Positions 10,617 to 25,600 are shown, counted from the stretch's first letter. The stretch: DNA of 64,000 nt from Patiria miniata (GCF_015706575.1 NW_024037063.1:11098927-11162926), one strand, 5' to 3'. Translations and numbers: made by a program. The notes: generated by a model from the letters alone, not told the origin.

Positions 10617-13600
10617 CTGGGAAATAAAATGGAACAGAAAGTGTGGAACTTCCATCAGGGGTTTATCAGTTACAGCAAGGTATGTCAATATCCAGCAGTT
10701 TCTTATTCGTAAAATGCTGCTCCGTACCCTCTGCTAAAAGCCAGAGGGCTCATAATGGTGATCATGTCAAGGTTATTCCCGTGACATGCACAACATGGCT
10801 TAGGGGGTAGTAGTGCAAAATTAATTGTATATTAACAAGATGGCTAATTAAATAAACATGAAATGAATTCTGCTGTTGCATATAGATGGAAGTCTTGGAG
10901 CTAACCTGGGGTGCCATTGCATAACCCTACTGACTGGCTGGGTGTATGTGCATTGTCCATCCAGGAGTTTGCTACTTCCCTTACATGTTCGAACTTTGAC
11001 CAATGAAAGAACTGTATTTGGCTCATAAATATGCATGAGATGTCCTCATGTGTGATACTCCCTGTAACCAGACAAGCCTATTTTACTCACCATGAAATTC
11101 TGCAGCTTGCGATCAGTAAACGTTGAGTGATCCTTCTCTGCTTGTAATCTCTTGACCATGGAAGTCATCTGTGTCTTGGTCTTCTTATGGTCTGCCTCGG
11201 CCTGCCTAGCGAGGTGACTCAGGGCCTGTCTACTGGCCTGTAAAAAAGTGGGAGCAGTAAACGCATTGAAATTACACAAAAATTTTCATCTGCTGCAGCA
11301 ACTACTGCTGCTGCAAGTTACTCTTCCCTATTGTTGTGCAAACCCATCCCAAGACCGAAACCAAGGGTCGGGTCGGTTTTTCCATCATTTCAGTCTGGTC
11401 GGGTCGGTTTCGGTTAATATGCATTTGCGATTTTTGGGTCGGGTTGGTTCGGTTGAGCCATCTTGTGAAAAACCCAAAATAACACACAAAAAAACGAAAC
11501 AGTATGGAAATTCACGCGGCGCAATATTATTGCAGAGTTACTGTGCCCGTTACAACCAACGTCAACCCACCGCGCGAATGTGCATGTGGTTTGCGGTCTA
11601 TCACGCAGTCTGTAATGTGTAGGCCTACCAGGACAGTAGGTAATGTCTTCACCGTAATGTACGGTATGAATCTTAACTGAAAGATGACAATTTTCAGGTG
11701 GCGCGGGTATTAGTTCAGGCATAAAAGCAGACGCAGTTGTCCAACCAGATATTCGTTTTTTTTAAGGTCGGTTTGGTTTCAGGTCGGATGGGATCGGTTT
11801 TTGCTGGAACTTTTGTCGGGTCAGATTAGGGAAGTTCAGATCGGTTTATATCTATAACAACGTATCTATAACTTGCTGCAGCAAGTTACTCCTCCCATGA
11901 CACACTCACCTACTCACCCTGATCATATTCCTAGCTCTCTCTCCTGCAGTAGCTGCTGCTGCAACTGCTACTGCAGCAAGTTACTCCTCCCATGACACAC
12001 TCACCTACTCACCCTGATTATATTCCTAGCTCTCTGTGCCTGCTCAACAGCCTTCATTCTCTCCTGCAGTAGCTGCTGCTGCAACTGCTACGCGTTACTC
12101 CTCCCATGACACACTCACCTACTCACCCTGATCATATTCCTAGCTGTCTGTGCCTGCTCAGCAGCCTTTATTCTCCCCTGCAGTAGCTGCTGCTGCAACT
12201 GCTACTGCAGCAAATTACTCCTCCCATGACCCACTCACCTACTCACCCTGATCATATTCCTAGCTATCTGTGCCTGCTCTGCAGCCTACATTCTCCCCTG
12301 CAGTAGCTGCTGCTGCAACTGCTACTGCAGCAAATTACTCCTCCCATGACCCACTCACCTACTCACCCTGATCATATTCCTAGCTCTCTGTGCCTGCTCA
12401 GCAGCCTTCATTCTCTCCTGCAGTAGCTGCTGCTGTTGCTCCGTGTTGGTCCTCTCCAGTTGTGTCTGTCGCTGTCGAGCCTCGATCAGTTCCTGCTGTA
12501 GCGCATCATGCCTGCCTTTGAACCAGGAATGAGCCTCCTGAAGATTAGCTGTTATCTGAAGACAAAAGTGACATCAGCATTGACCAGTGACCAGATTATT
12601 TTTAATGGAGCTATACTATATTGAATTACCGTGTGGTCTAGCGGTGGAGCACAGGATACTTGATCAAGAGGTTGGGGGTTCGAGCCCCACCATGACCATG
12701 CGTGTTGTGCCCTTGAGTAAGGCACTTTACCTCAATTACTCCTCTCAACCCAGGTGTTAAATGGGTACCGGCATTGTTCAATGCTGGGAAAGTAAGGCGG
12801 ACAGGCTAAATACCCCCTGTTCACTTACCGGGAGCCGCTTTCAATTGAGCCCCTCTTTTATCGGCTCCCGCTTGAAAAGAAAGCGGGTGACCTGTTTCTA
12901 CAAACCGTCCCACGGTTGGCACTCCCGGCTCCCGATACAAATAACCGTTTTTATAACAATGAATCCTGCGGTTTCATACCCCTCATTGGCGGCTTCTACT
13001 CACCGACTGCAAAGACCTGGTACATTGCTAATCCTCTGATCTTTTGTCTGCCCTAAACATACAAGCCCCACTGCAAACCGTCACCATGCACGGCTGTACC
13101 GTGTGCGTTCATGCGTGGACCGTCTCCCGCTTTGGCTTGAAGGGTCCCACACTTCCTCAATAACAATACCGTCCCACGGTAAATGAACAGGGGGTATTTA
13201 GCCCGCCCGCCTAACAGACTCGCTGTAGAGGAGGTGTGGCGATCCCCCACAGCAGCATTTCATGGACTCGACTCTGGCCCAATCGCTAACGAACACAGGT
13301 TCGTCCCCTTTACCTTTACCTACCGTGCAACTATTTAAAGCTATAGTCCATCATTTGCAGCCATCCGAAAAGTAAGTGGCAAATTTTTGTTGAAAAACAT
13401 ACTTGGTTGAAAGATAGTAAGGGGACTAAACTCCCTGTGAAATTATTCTTTCTGGCAAGCTGTCATTTTGAAGTAATCAACGAAAGAAGGCCTTTTCAAC
13501 GGTGCTTCTTAAGACGCACCGTAGGAAATTTAAATTAGTAGTTCGTTTTGTTATTCGGCGAAGCGCGCGCAAGCATTGGCACGACGCACACGCGGTTGCT

Positions 13601-16600
13601 ATAATTTGTCGAATCAGTGCGCGACATCGCGTAGTTGCAATCGGCTCAGCGAGAACGTGTTTCGGATGCTGAATTCAGGCCCGATTCAAAACATGATTCA
13701 GCAACTTTTGATTTGAAATTGAGATCCTAGAATGCTGTTTTTCTCGGAATATACAGCTGAAGCTGAGCTGAAACTTCATCAGGTTAGATGTTCAGTACCC
13801 TTCTTTACATTTTGAGCACTTTTGTTGCTTCAAAAGAACAAAATACACAAATTACACATGATGGAAAATATCTTTAAAGGAATGTTATCACTGCTCACCT
13901 GGATTGATTCATTGCTAGCTTCCAGCAGTTTCTCCTCAGCATCAGTCTTCTCTACCTGTAGTCTGACCAGAGCCTCCTGGAGGCCCTTGGCCTGCTTCTG
14001 TAGATGGACTCGCTCCTTCTCTACCTGCCGGTCTTTCTTCCTGGTTAAAACAAAATTACACATTACAAAACTCAAATACCCACAACTCAATTCATTTATT
14101 TGTAATTTAATTTGATTTTTAAGAGAAGACTTTTTCATTGATGCCGCATATAAAAAAAAAAAAAAAAATTGGTAAAGGTTGGTCGTGTGACTAAAAAAAA
14201 GTTGATTCACCATCAGTTTTAAAATGCTCTAGAGCTGAAGCAACAGAAAGGGATATAGTAGGGAAGTAAAAGCTCTTGTATGTTTCTGACCTGGTGCTGC
14301 TTGACAAGCTATCCTGAACCTTAGACAGAGCCTCTAGGTCAGCTTGAAGCCCTGCCACTTGCTTGACAAAGTTGGAGATAGTCTTAGCCTGCTCGCTGTT
14401 CTTACGAGTGTACTCTCGCTTTGCTGCTTCCATCTCAGATAATTGGTGACTGATGCCTTTGATCTGCAGAAATCACACAACATTGTCTATTAAAGGGACA
14501 TGATAGTGACTGCCCAAAACTGTCTATAATTACTCATTGTTACATATTGTGTCAAGGATACGGTAGTTTCATTGGTCTGGTAGGGTCATGAGTCACGTTT
14601 GGTAAGTGGTGCATCATATACATCACTTAAAAATTCAAATATTAACTTCCAAGAGTACAACTGACTGTGGTCCTCAAAACTTCCCAGGGAAAGACTTGAT
14701 CTACTGCCTAAAAAGTTCCAGCAAAATACTCACTGTACTGCACGAAGCTTATATTTCCCCCACAACATTTTCATGGAATATAAGAATTGATGAAAAATAT
14801 CAACACTGGGTTTTGCAGATGTGTGCACTAGTAAGCAGGAGGTTGTGGGTTCAAATCCCACCAGGGAAACCTTTTTTCCCTTCACAAGCTCTCTGACAAC
14901 AACAATAACAATTCTTATAAGATATCATTTGTGAGAGGCCAAATCAAATATGAGTCTCCCTGAAGGAAAATTCAAACCAAACAAGAAATTTGTGGTCACA
15001 CTAAGTGAAAGGAAATTGTTATTGTGAGTTGGTTGTGATTCAGTGAATAACTGGTAGAAAAGTAATGTTTGGACAGTACGCTCTGCCCATAGTCAGGAAA
15101 CTTGCCTTCATGTTATGTCAATACAAATTTACACTTAATGCTTACTTCACCATGCAGATCTTCAAATCTTATCAAAAACGAAGTTCCAAAATGTGATTTG
15201 AGGCAACTTTCCTGTCCAGCTTGAAGCCATACATGTACCTTCTCTGTCATCTCTGCGTTGGTCTTCCTCAGCCTACTACAGCTCTCTAGTTGTGCCTTCT
15301 GACTGCTGATCCTATCTCGCTGCTTGCTGCAGGTTTCTTCTAAGCTAGCCACCTTGGCGTGGAGCTCTGCATTGGCCTGGGACAGGTCTTTGATCCTCCT
15401 CGTCAGGTCCTGGTGGGCCTGCTGCAGCTGGCTCACCTCCTTGGTAGCATTCTTGAGGGATGTGTCTCGCTTGGTGGCTAGTTGGAGCTGGAGGGATTGC
15501 AGCTGGTCTCTGGATCCCTCCAGCTGGGCTTGAAGATCAGACTTTTCCCTCTCCCTAAAGTTTCAAGAAGGGTGTATCCAAAAAGGTAATCCAAGAATAT
15601 CAGCGTGGGATTTGAAAACAATATCAAATCATGTAATTGCGTCAGGGAGATGAGAAATTCCACAATATGATTGATTGTGGTACCCACTGCTACATCAGAT
15701 GCAAACTGGTCAGCCGACACTAGCAAGCTCGTTGGTTGAGTAGTAAGCAGGTAAGACGTCTGCGCTTTGTAAGCAGGAGGTCGTGGGTTTGAGTCCAACC
15801 CGAGTAATTAGTCTGTGAATTTTTGTCTCACCAGCTCTCTGCTCAGACAGCACTGAGTATGCAGTCCTCATGATTTAACATTGGTGCATGGCAAAAAGAA
15901 TTAAACAATTATGATAACTGTCAGTGTGGTTGCATCTTAAGAAGTTGTTTATCAGCTTCCTAGTTATAGTGCTTTACATGCATCCTGACATTCATGGATG
16001 ACTGCGCACCACTGATTTCAGAACAAAAGTTTTTTGCCAAATTGTTCAGGTTTATGTGTGGCTTAAAGTTTGCCAACAATCATGATGCTCATCTATGTTG
16101 ACTGTGTTGGCCTCCCCTTTCAATTATCAAATAGAAAAACGGATAAAATAGGGGAAAATAAGGACAAGGACAGCAGAAGTATTGAGTTTGTTCGACATTA
16201 CACGTACCTTGTTTCTTGTAGCAGTTTGTACTTATGATTGCGTTTCTGTAGCTGATTCTGTATCCTCTCGGTAGTTGCTTGTAGCTTCCCATTTGTTTGT
16301 AGCAACTCATCCACCGTCTGACCAAGTTTACTCTTCTCTGCTAACGCTCTGTCCAGATCAGATCGTAGGCTGTCCAACTGCAATATCATTTGAACTTCAT
16401 TATTTGAACAATATTTAGTTTGACATAGAAAATCCACTGAAGTGAGATTCGAATCCACGACTTTCAGAATACTGCACCAGTGCTCTACCAACTTAAAGCC
16501 CTGTGTTGGCTGTCTCCTATCTGCCAATGATTTTGTTCTCTGAGTGCACGTCAGAAGCATAAACTCATACATACCCTGTGGACAGGAATTATGCCTAAAG

Positions 16601-19600
16601 TCACGATGCTAACTGAATAGACCTTATGCGTTAAGGCGGAGTTACGGGGCAATGGTTTTGTATTGCTTGGGTACGCATGAGTAAACATTTTGTGTAATTA
16701 AAATAAAAAGAGAAAAGAAAAAATTTACAAAAAGGTCTACAAAGGAACAAAGGGATAATTAATGTGCTTTTAATTTTGATTATCAAAAATAAAGCACGAG
16801 AAGAAACTGACCATGTTCACTTATCAGTGAATCTGGTTGTTTCAGTTTGTGGTTGATTGATGCGCATCATTTGAAAACTGAAAACTAGAATCTAGATATT
16901 TTCATCGGCAGACATTTGACACCAAGGTATTTTGATATAGTGGAACGTCGCTATGCCAAACACCACTATACCGAACATTCAGCCATACCGAGCACCATGC
17001 TTGGCTCCAGATTTGTGTGTACAAAATGTACCAAACATTGTTGTTGAAAAATGTCAACAGACAAGAAGAGCTACAAGTGGCTATTTTTTCCCAAAGGAAA
17101 AGAAGGGGAAAGCCAACTTTTGCTGTAGGCAGTCAGTTCAAAAACTGTGTAATTACATGATTCAATAGTTGGCACGTGTTCAAAGTTGTCTTTCAGTAAC
17201 TACCAGGGCATGCAGGGTGAAGTTCTGAGGGCGCTATTTATTGAAAAGTGAGTACCAGAGCACCAGCAGCTTAAAATCGCTATACTAAAGAATCGCTATT
17301 ACAAACAATTTCTGTGGATCCTCCGATGTTCATTATAGTGGCGTTCCACGAACTGTATCAAAAAAAATTATACAAGTGCAATGAGCTTCACAAAAATCAA
17401 CTGTGCACTATTCACTCAAATACAGATCCCTTGACATTGTAGCTGGGAATCTGTTCTTGCAAAAACTTTCTGGTACCAATTCTTACCTGGGTCCCTTCCA
17501 GTGTTTCCACGGTAACCAGCTTTTCTGTCAACTTCTCTACCTCCCTCTGGAGTGATCCCATTGTCTTTTGCCTGCTCTGCCTGTAGCATATTTAAAAACG
17601 GAAACATCCTAACAATTGAAACATTCAGTTCTGAAGTAGAGAAGTTTCCAAGACCTCTTATTTTTTTAATCAATTATTTCAACTTTCAGCGACAAAAGTC
17701 AAAGAACTAGCTTCGTTATTCAATGGAAGAGAGGGGATCTTTATAGTTGACTTAAAGGTTTTCACATCTGCTATTCTAGGGGATAGAAGTTGTTATGGTT
17801 TGACACACCCGTGCGTGATAACCCGCCGCTGCGATAACCCGCTGCACGAAAAAGCGTTATCAGGACCAACCATATCATCCACAAACCGTCAGTAACAACT
17901 TCTAGGCCAATTGGTATTGGTTGTGTAATGCACGTGCACCCGTTTGGCCTAATATATGCAGCGCGCATTCAAAAATATTAAGAGTAGTTCCGAAGCAAAC
18001 TCTCAAATTTCTTCTATTAATGAAAAAGATGCAGCAAGACTTTTGTGCAATTTCACTGGTCAGCTCTTTTGTTGTGTGTTAGTATGTTTGGGACTGAAAA
18101 TGGACCGTAATTATACTGACTAGTGTAAACCCATGACCACCCCATCCCTTACCACCCTTCCCCTACCCTACCCCTACCATGTCCCTTCTTACCTCTCATT
18201 CCTGAGTGACGATAGCTCGCTATCCTTACATCCTAGTACCATCTGTAGATTCTCCATGGCCATCTATACTGACTAGTGTAAACCCATGACCACCCCATCC
18301 TTTACCACCCTTCCTCTACCCTACCCCTACCATGTCCCTTCTTACCTCTCATTCCTGATTGACGATAGCTCGCTATCCTTGCATCCTATTCCATCTGTAG
18401 ATTCTCCATGGCCATCTATACCGACCAGTGTAAACCCATGACCACCCCATCCTTTACCACCCTTCCCCTACCCCACCCCTACCATGTCCCTTCTTACCTC
18501 TCATTCCTGATTGACGATAGCTCACTATCCTAACGTCCTAGTACCATCTGTAGATTCTCCATGGCCATCTATACTGACTAGTGTAAACCCAAGACCACCC
18601 CATCCTTTACCACCCTTCCCCTACCCTACCCTACCCCTACCCATGTCCCTTCTTACCTCTCATTCCTGAGTGACGATAGCTCGCTATCCTAACATCCTAG
18701 TACCATCTGTAGATTCTCCATGGCCATCTATACTGACTAGTGTAAACCCATGACCACCCCATCCTTTACCACCCTTCCCCTACCCCACCCTACCATGTCC
18801 CTTCTTACCTCTCATTCCTGATTGACGATAGCTCACTATCCTTACGTCCTAGTTCCATCTGTAGATTCTCCATGGCCATCTATACTGACTAGTGTAAACC
18901 CATGACCACCCCATCCTTTACCACCCTTCCTCTACCCTACCCCTACCATGTCCCTTCTTACCTCTCATTCCTGAGTGACGATAGCTCGCTATCCTTGCGT
19001 CCTAGTTCCATCTGTAGGTTCTCTACAGCCGTCTGCAGCTGTTTATGAGATGCCACGACTCCTTCTAAGGTTGCCGCAATCTTGGCCTGGTCGGTCTTTG
19101 CATCAGCGAGGCTTCTTTGGAAGCTTGCTGCCTGAATAAATCCCAAAAGAGACAGTGAGAACATGGAGATCTCTGACAGACCAAAGTCTGAACAAACATG
19201 TACATGTACCTGAAGTTTGAGAACAGCACGACAAAGAGAACAACAGATTCATTGTTGTCCCCGAACAGCGATATTTTGTTGAGAATGGTCCCTGCATGTG
19301 CTGTGTGTTCACCTTATTGTTAAAACCTAGATTACTCTTTCAATCCACCCACTTGCATTTTGATTCTTTTGTCTGCTCGACATGTGTTGTTCTTGTATCA
19401 AATATGCATTGCCCACAACGCTGAACCATTGGAAGCAATTTTGTTATCGAAATGAAAACTTGGAAATTGGGGAGAAGTGAGTTTTATCAAATGGCAGCCA
19501 AAATCACAGCCCCTTTTCCTAAAATGAAATATAATGCAGTGTACAATCAAATGACATAGACACATATTTTTTATTCTGGGTTTTAGAGCAATTTTAAGAA

Positions 19601-22600
19601 TGATTTGTTAAAATTTAATTCATATGCTTAAGAAGTTCCCTTTTCCATATTGAGATGACAGCTCTTGTTGCTTGCCAATGGACCTTATTCTTGAGGAAGC
19701 CATTTTGGTCGTGTTCCCTGAATGCATTTTATACATTGTGAACTGTTAAATGCAACAGTGCCAGACTATTTATGCATTATAGCCTCACTTGCAATTTTTT
19801 TTTTAAAGTGGCTTAAAACATTAGGGTATGTTAAATCACAATGTTTAAATTATTCATCAGAGCAAACTGCTATTAATGTGTAATTAACTTTCATGTAATT
19901 GCTTTCATATCTCTTCGCAAGTCCCCAAAATGAAGATTTTACCTCAATTTCAATTTAATATGGCCGAATTGTGAATAAAGCCCATGCTGAAATAGTGTTG
20001 ATTTTAGTTTTACATGTGCAAGGAGACGTGTTTACCAATGTAGAATAGCTAACTCTCAGTTCTCAAAACCTTTGTCTCACAAAAGATTACACGGTGGTGT
20101 AACGCAAACTCAAATGGCCAACATTCAAATTCCAGTCTCTGGAATAAAGGCCACAGATACATTTTGAACGCTTGGTTAGTTAGTACACACCCACATGATT
20201 CATTTTTGTAAATTTTTTGTATAGTAGAATTGTTTGTATTTCACCTTTTGTTTTTCCCTGTCCTGCATGACCTGGAGTTGACCTTGTAACCTTTGACATT
20301 CCTGCAAGACTTCATCTCTTGCCTGGATAGCCAGACTGAAATCTTTCTCCTTTCTGCCAGAAAGCTCCTGCTCCTATTGAAAAAACAAACAATGGAAACC
20401 ACAAACATCTTAATCAAGGACGAGGTAACTTACGCCTGTGCATTAACAGTAAGGTGAGAACACCTGTAGTCAAACGATGGTCAAAACGTCATCACAAATG
20501 TTCTTGGTCGTTCTGGCTTCCTGCCGTCCACAAACATGTGCAATGCTATCATAACCAGGGTTGCAACCACACAGTTGACTGGACTATCCTCACAGTTGAC
20601 TGGACTATCCTTGACTATTAAACCAGCGTTCAATCAGAGTTTAACTATAGAACTACAGTCAACCATGTTTTGACTAATAGTCAAAACATAGTTGACTATA
20701 GCTCCTAATTGAATGTGCTCAAATTACAGAACTCATTCAATGGAATCATTTCTGATACTTCTTGCTAGGGTTAAGACAACCCCACACCTGATGCCAAACC
20801 AAAATTGACCCAATATCTGCTTTCAGACTAGGTTGAGTCTCGTCTTTGAGTCCAATCAAAGACAATCCCCGACATGCAACTACAGCTTGACATTTTATCA
20901 ACTGGCGATGGTTTTGCTACGAATGCCCTTCAGATGTTTTTAATAGTGATTACTGATTCACAGATACCTGATCTTGCGTTAACCATAAAATGAAGTCTGA
21001 GACTGTTTGAGTTATAGTCGTGTTCCCTAACGTGGCGCACTTCGAAGCTTACCCAACTTTCCTCGTGTAGTGTTGCCAAACCTCAAATTCATGCAGTAAA
21101 ATACTGGTACTTTTACCTTATTAATGCTTGCTACATGTATTTAAACTCTGTGAACAATTTCGGTTTCATAAAATTTAATCCGAAATTCAAAAACGGTGGC
21201 GTCCGGAAATTGGGCTCAAATTTGCGGAGCGTTCCCTAACGTGGCGCACTTAAGCAAATCTCGGAAAATTCCAAATTAACATTTAAGAATTTCTGTACAT
21301 GTGATAAATTCTGATGAATCATTATTATCTCTACTTACATACCCAGCCAGAGGTTTGTCAGAAAATTATTTTCTTATTTTTTGGGGCATTTTCAAAGGGT
21401 TCACTTTGCACTTTAAAATAAAATTGGAAAATAACGCCAAAATAACCTTTTCTTTTAATTTTGTAACGGGTAAATAAACTCGCGATTTATAAATGGGAGT
21501 GTTTAGAACTTGCTAAAGTTTCACTTTTTGTGAAATTTCAGTTAAAAACTTTTCCTCTAGCTAGGCGTTACAGGCGAAAAATCAAAGTGCGCCACGTTGG
21601 GGGCCGCGCCACGTTAGGGTACATCAACAATATAGTGAAGTTGGATAACAAATCACTGGTGTTAATGTGGTGGTAATCACTGGTGGTAATTTACCTGTCT
21701 CAATTTACTCTCCAGTCGCTGCATGGTGACTTTGACTGAACTCAACTCACTCGTAGTCTGTTAAAAAAAAAGAGAATTTTGTTGTTGTTGTGAGTTACAA
21801 AATGGTGTCGGACTTTTATCACGCTGAAAACTTGCTTTTTATAACCATGCACACAAGCTGGCCCACGTGTACGACCGCCTCCTGTCGTGTGACCAAGCCT
21901 GGTCACGTGATGGGACACGTGAGGGCCTCAACAACACCAGTTGATAAAGACACCATGATGGTGTCCCAAGCTCCTGATACGAGCTCTGTAACCAAAGTCT
22001 CAAAAAGGTATCTTTTATTTAATTGATATAATAATGGGACAGGAAACGAACTTTCATGCTCGATTGCTTTTTATAGTATTGGGTAAGTCCATATATTTGT
22101 TACATCTGATAGAAGATTTTGTCAATTTAGGGCACATTTTTTCCAGAGTGATTTTGTAAAGCAAAGTACCTGCCAAACATATAAAAATAGTTTGAAGTCA
22201 ATTTTAATGATAATTGCATTGCAAATTGCACAGGTCAGGAGTAACAGGGACACAGAAATGTCACACGTTTGGACCCCAAATGTACGGACTGATCATGATC
22301 CCATAAATACTTACATGCGCACTACTTCACTTTTAAAGACAAAATCGTTTTGTGAAACTTGGAGCATGAATACCCCAAATTTTTCCAGAACTTTCTGTTT
22401 ATTTTTCTCAATGATTTTCAAGGTATTTTTAAAACTCCGTCCACCACAAACAAACTCACTTCGTTTTTGACAATATTTTGTTCCAAATTCAATTCTTCTT
22501 TTTCATTCCTTAAACAAGCGATCAATAACACCGTTATCGCACATACTGGAAGAGGGAGTGCATCTGCTCAATGTATCAATTTTTAAGTAAGTAAACTGTA

Positions 22601-25600
22601 CGTAACGGCAAAGACACTGGTCTTTTTTCAATTGTTTGCGTCATGCTTAAGCCAATGTGCACATGTTCAAAACGACGTAAACAATAGAAAAGGACTAGTC
22701 TGCTTGCTGACACCAAGCGTCTCAAAACTCTCGGATTAATTTCACTCTGTTTTAATCGTTTTAATGTACTACATGTATTTTAATTGGTGTCACCGTGATT
22801 TATAATGTAAAATAACTGTTTTTATGTGATTTTTTTAATGTTTCCAATTGCCAATGGACCAAGATTATCTGTAGTTTTATAATTCGGATACAATAAAGAA
22901 TCCTCTCCTATCCTATTCATTTGCATTGTTTGTACATGTACCTTGGCATACTGTGCCTGCATGGCTGCATTAGCCTTCTGTAGCTGCAATCCCTCAGTCC
23001 TTGCACTAGCTAATGACTGTAGTTCCTCCTGTAACTGGGCCACGCGGCTCTGTAATCTCCCCTTGTCATAGGCCAGACGGTTCTTACTGTCTAGTAGCTC
23101 AGCCATCGTTGATTGGACCTTCTGCTGTGCATCCTGGGATACACATAGTGATGTGGCATAGTGTTACTCGATATGTCAAACAATGCACAATGTTCCAAAC
23201 TGTTTTTCCCAAATAAGCCAGTTCTGTAATCCAACTAGGCAAGTACAACTTCAATATTTTAACAATTTTTCTCTTGACAATCAACTGTAATGCACACCAG
23301 GGGTGTGAGTGACCGCTGATAAAAATAGCTGAAAACAGCTGACAAAGGTGTAAAAAAAAGCTGAACTTTGGAAATCTCCTATACTTTTGTACACAGCAAG
23401 TGAAGGAAAAAAGCTGAAATCCAAAACAAAAAAAGCTGAAATCAGCTTTAAAGCTGAAATTTCACACCCCTGGCACACAAAGCCACAGAAGGTGCCAACA
23501 ACATGGAAGAAAATTTTCTGTTTTGTGGTACAAAATTTAAAACACATTGGACCGCACCATTTTTTTTATGATCGCATTTTTGTTTTAGAACTTTAATTTC
23601 ATATTCTAATTGACTGTACAGAAAATTGCAGACTGCAGATTCGGTGACCATTGCTCCCATAGACTTGTATACATACATTTATCATCGGTGATTATTTAAA
23701 ACTGAAAAGGGTCGCACATCAGTATGCTCATATGAAGTTGGAACATCGAACTGGCATACTGATTCTATACTAGGCTTATTTCTACAATCAGTAAAACCTG
23801 CTTTCGTTTGGATCTTGTAAATAAGCGCCCCCTACATTTGTCGCGCAGACTGCATACCTGTTGCTGCTCCAATGCCGCGATGCGTTCCATCAATCGTCTG
23901 TTCTCCTCCATCAAGTATTGCTTGTCCTGTCCAAGACTTGTCAGCTCCAACTGCAGGAAAAAAAACCCAAGACAAAACAGAGGACTGGGGGTTAAGTCTA
24001 GGTAACACCAGATAGCATTAGTTAATGGTAGAGGATTTACACAATTACACAATGGTGCAACTCCATGAACGTAACATTTTACTCCATTGTGCAACAACTT
24101 ACAACACATTACATGAAAGTTAAATAGTGCATTATCTAAGTACTTAACTTATGCAATAATTAATGGACATAACTTAAGTAACTTGACTGACACAAGTTTG
24201 TGCACACCATCAGACCATGCAAGAATGAATGGTTAATTACCTTAGACTGGGCAAGTTCCTTCTGGAGTTTCTCTGTCTCCTCTGACATGCCATCTACAGC
24301 CAGATTGACCTATCAACAATGAGCAAATCCGTAAAAATGGAGACATTAAAATTAACATGGCATGGTTATAAAAGCAAAAAGCATAACAAGATGACTTTAG
24401 TCCATTGATACTGTATGTCAATTGACATACATGTATGAAGTCCATTACAAGTCCATCACAAGCCCAGTCACAAGCCCAGTCACAAGTCCCAAGTCCAGTC
24501 ACAAGTCCAAAGTCCAGTCACAAGTCCCAAGTCCAGTCACAAGTCCCAAGTCCAGTCACAAGTCCAGTCACAAGTCCAATCACAAGTCACAAGTCCAGTC
24601 ACAAGTCCAGTCACAAGTCCAGTCACAAGTCCATCACAAGTCCAGTTACAAGTCCAGTCACAAGTCCAATCATAAGTCCAATCACAAGTCCAATAGCGAG
24701 TCCAATCACAAGTCAATTCACAAGTCCAATCACAAGTCCAATCGCGAGTCCAATCACAAGTCCAATCACAAGTCCAATCACAGGTCTAATCACAAGTCCA
24801 ATCACAAGTCCAATCACAAGTCAATTCACAAGTCCAATCACAAGTCCAATAGCGAGTCCAATCACAAGTCAATTCACAAGTCCAATCACAAGTCCAATCG
24901 CGAGTCCAATCACAAGTCCAATCACAAGTCCATCACAAGTCCAATCACAAGTCCATCACAAGTCCAATCACAAGTCTAATCAAAAGTCCAATCATAAGTC
25001 CAATCACAAGTCCAATCGCGAATCCAATCACAAGTCCAATCACAAGTCCAATCACAAGTCAATTCACAAGTCCAATCACAAGTCCAATCGCGAGTCAAAT
25101 CACAAGTCCAATCACAAGTCCAATCACAAGTCCAATCATAAGTCCAATCACAAGTCCAATCACAAGTCCAATCGCGAATCCAATCACAAGTCCAATCACA
25201 AGTCCAATCGCGAGTCCAATCATAAGTCCAATCACAAGTCCAATCGCGAGTCCAATCACAAGTCAATTCACAAGTCCAATCACAAGTCCAATCACAAGTC
25301 AATTCACAAGTCCAATCACAAGTCCAATCACAAGTCCAATCACAAGTCAATTCACAAGTCCAATCACAAGTCCAATCGCGAGTCCAATCACAAGTCCAAT
25401 CACAAGTCCAATCGCGAGTCAAATCACAAGTCCAATCACAAGTCCAATCACAAGTCCAATCACAAGTCCAATCACAAGTCCAATCGCGAATCCAATCACA
25501 AGTCCAATCACAATTCCAATCGTGAGTCCAATCATAAGTCCAATCACAAGTCCAATCGCGAGTCCAATCACAAGTCAATTCACAAGTCCAATCACAAGTC

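Noticed and set aside
11886-12440. CRISPR-like array from regular repeats
   Set aside because: Eukaryotic context; units contain exon copies and there are no unique spacers.
18112-18961. Decoy copies as extra exons of the coiled-coil gene
   Set aside because: They lack convincing acceptors with a polypyrimidine tract, and phases of the neighbouring exons join perfectly without them.
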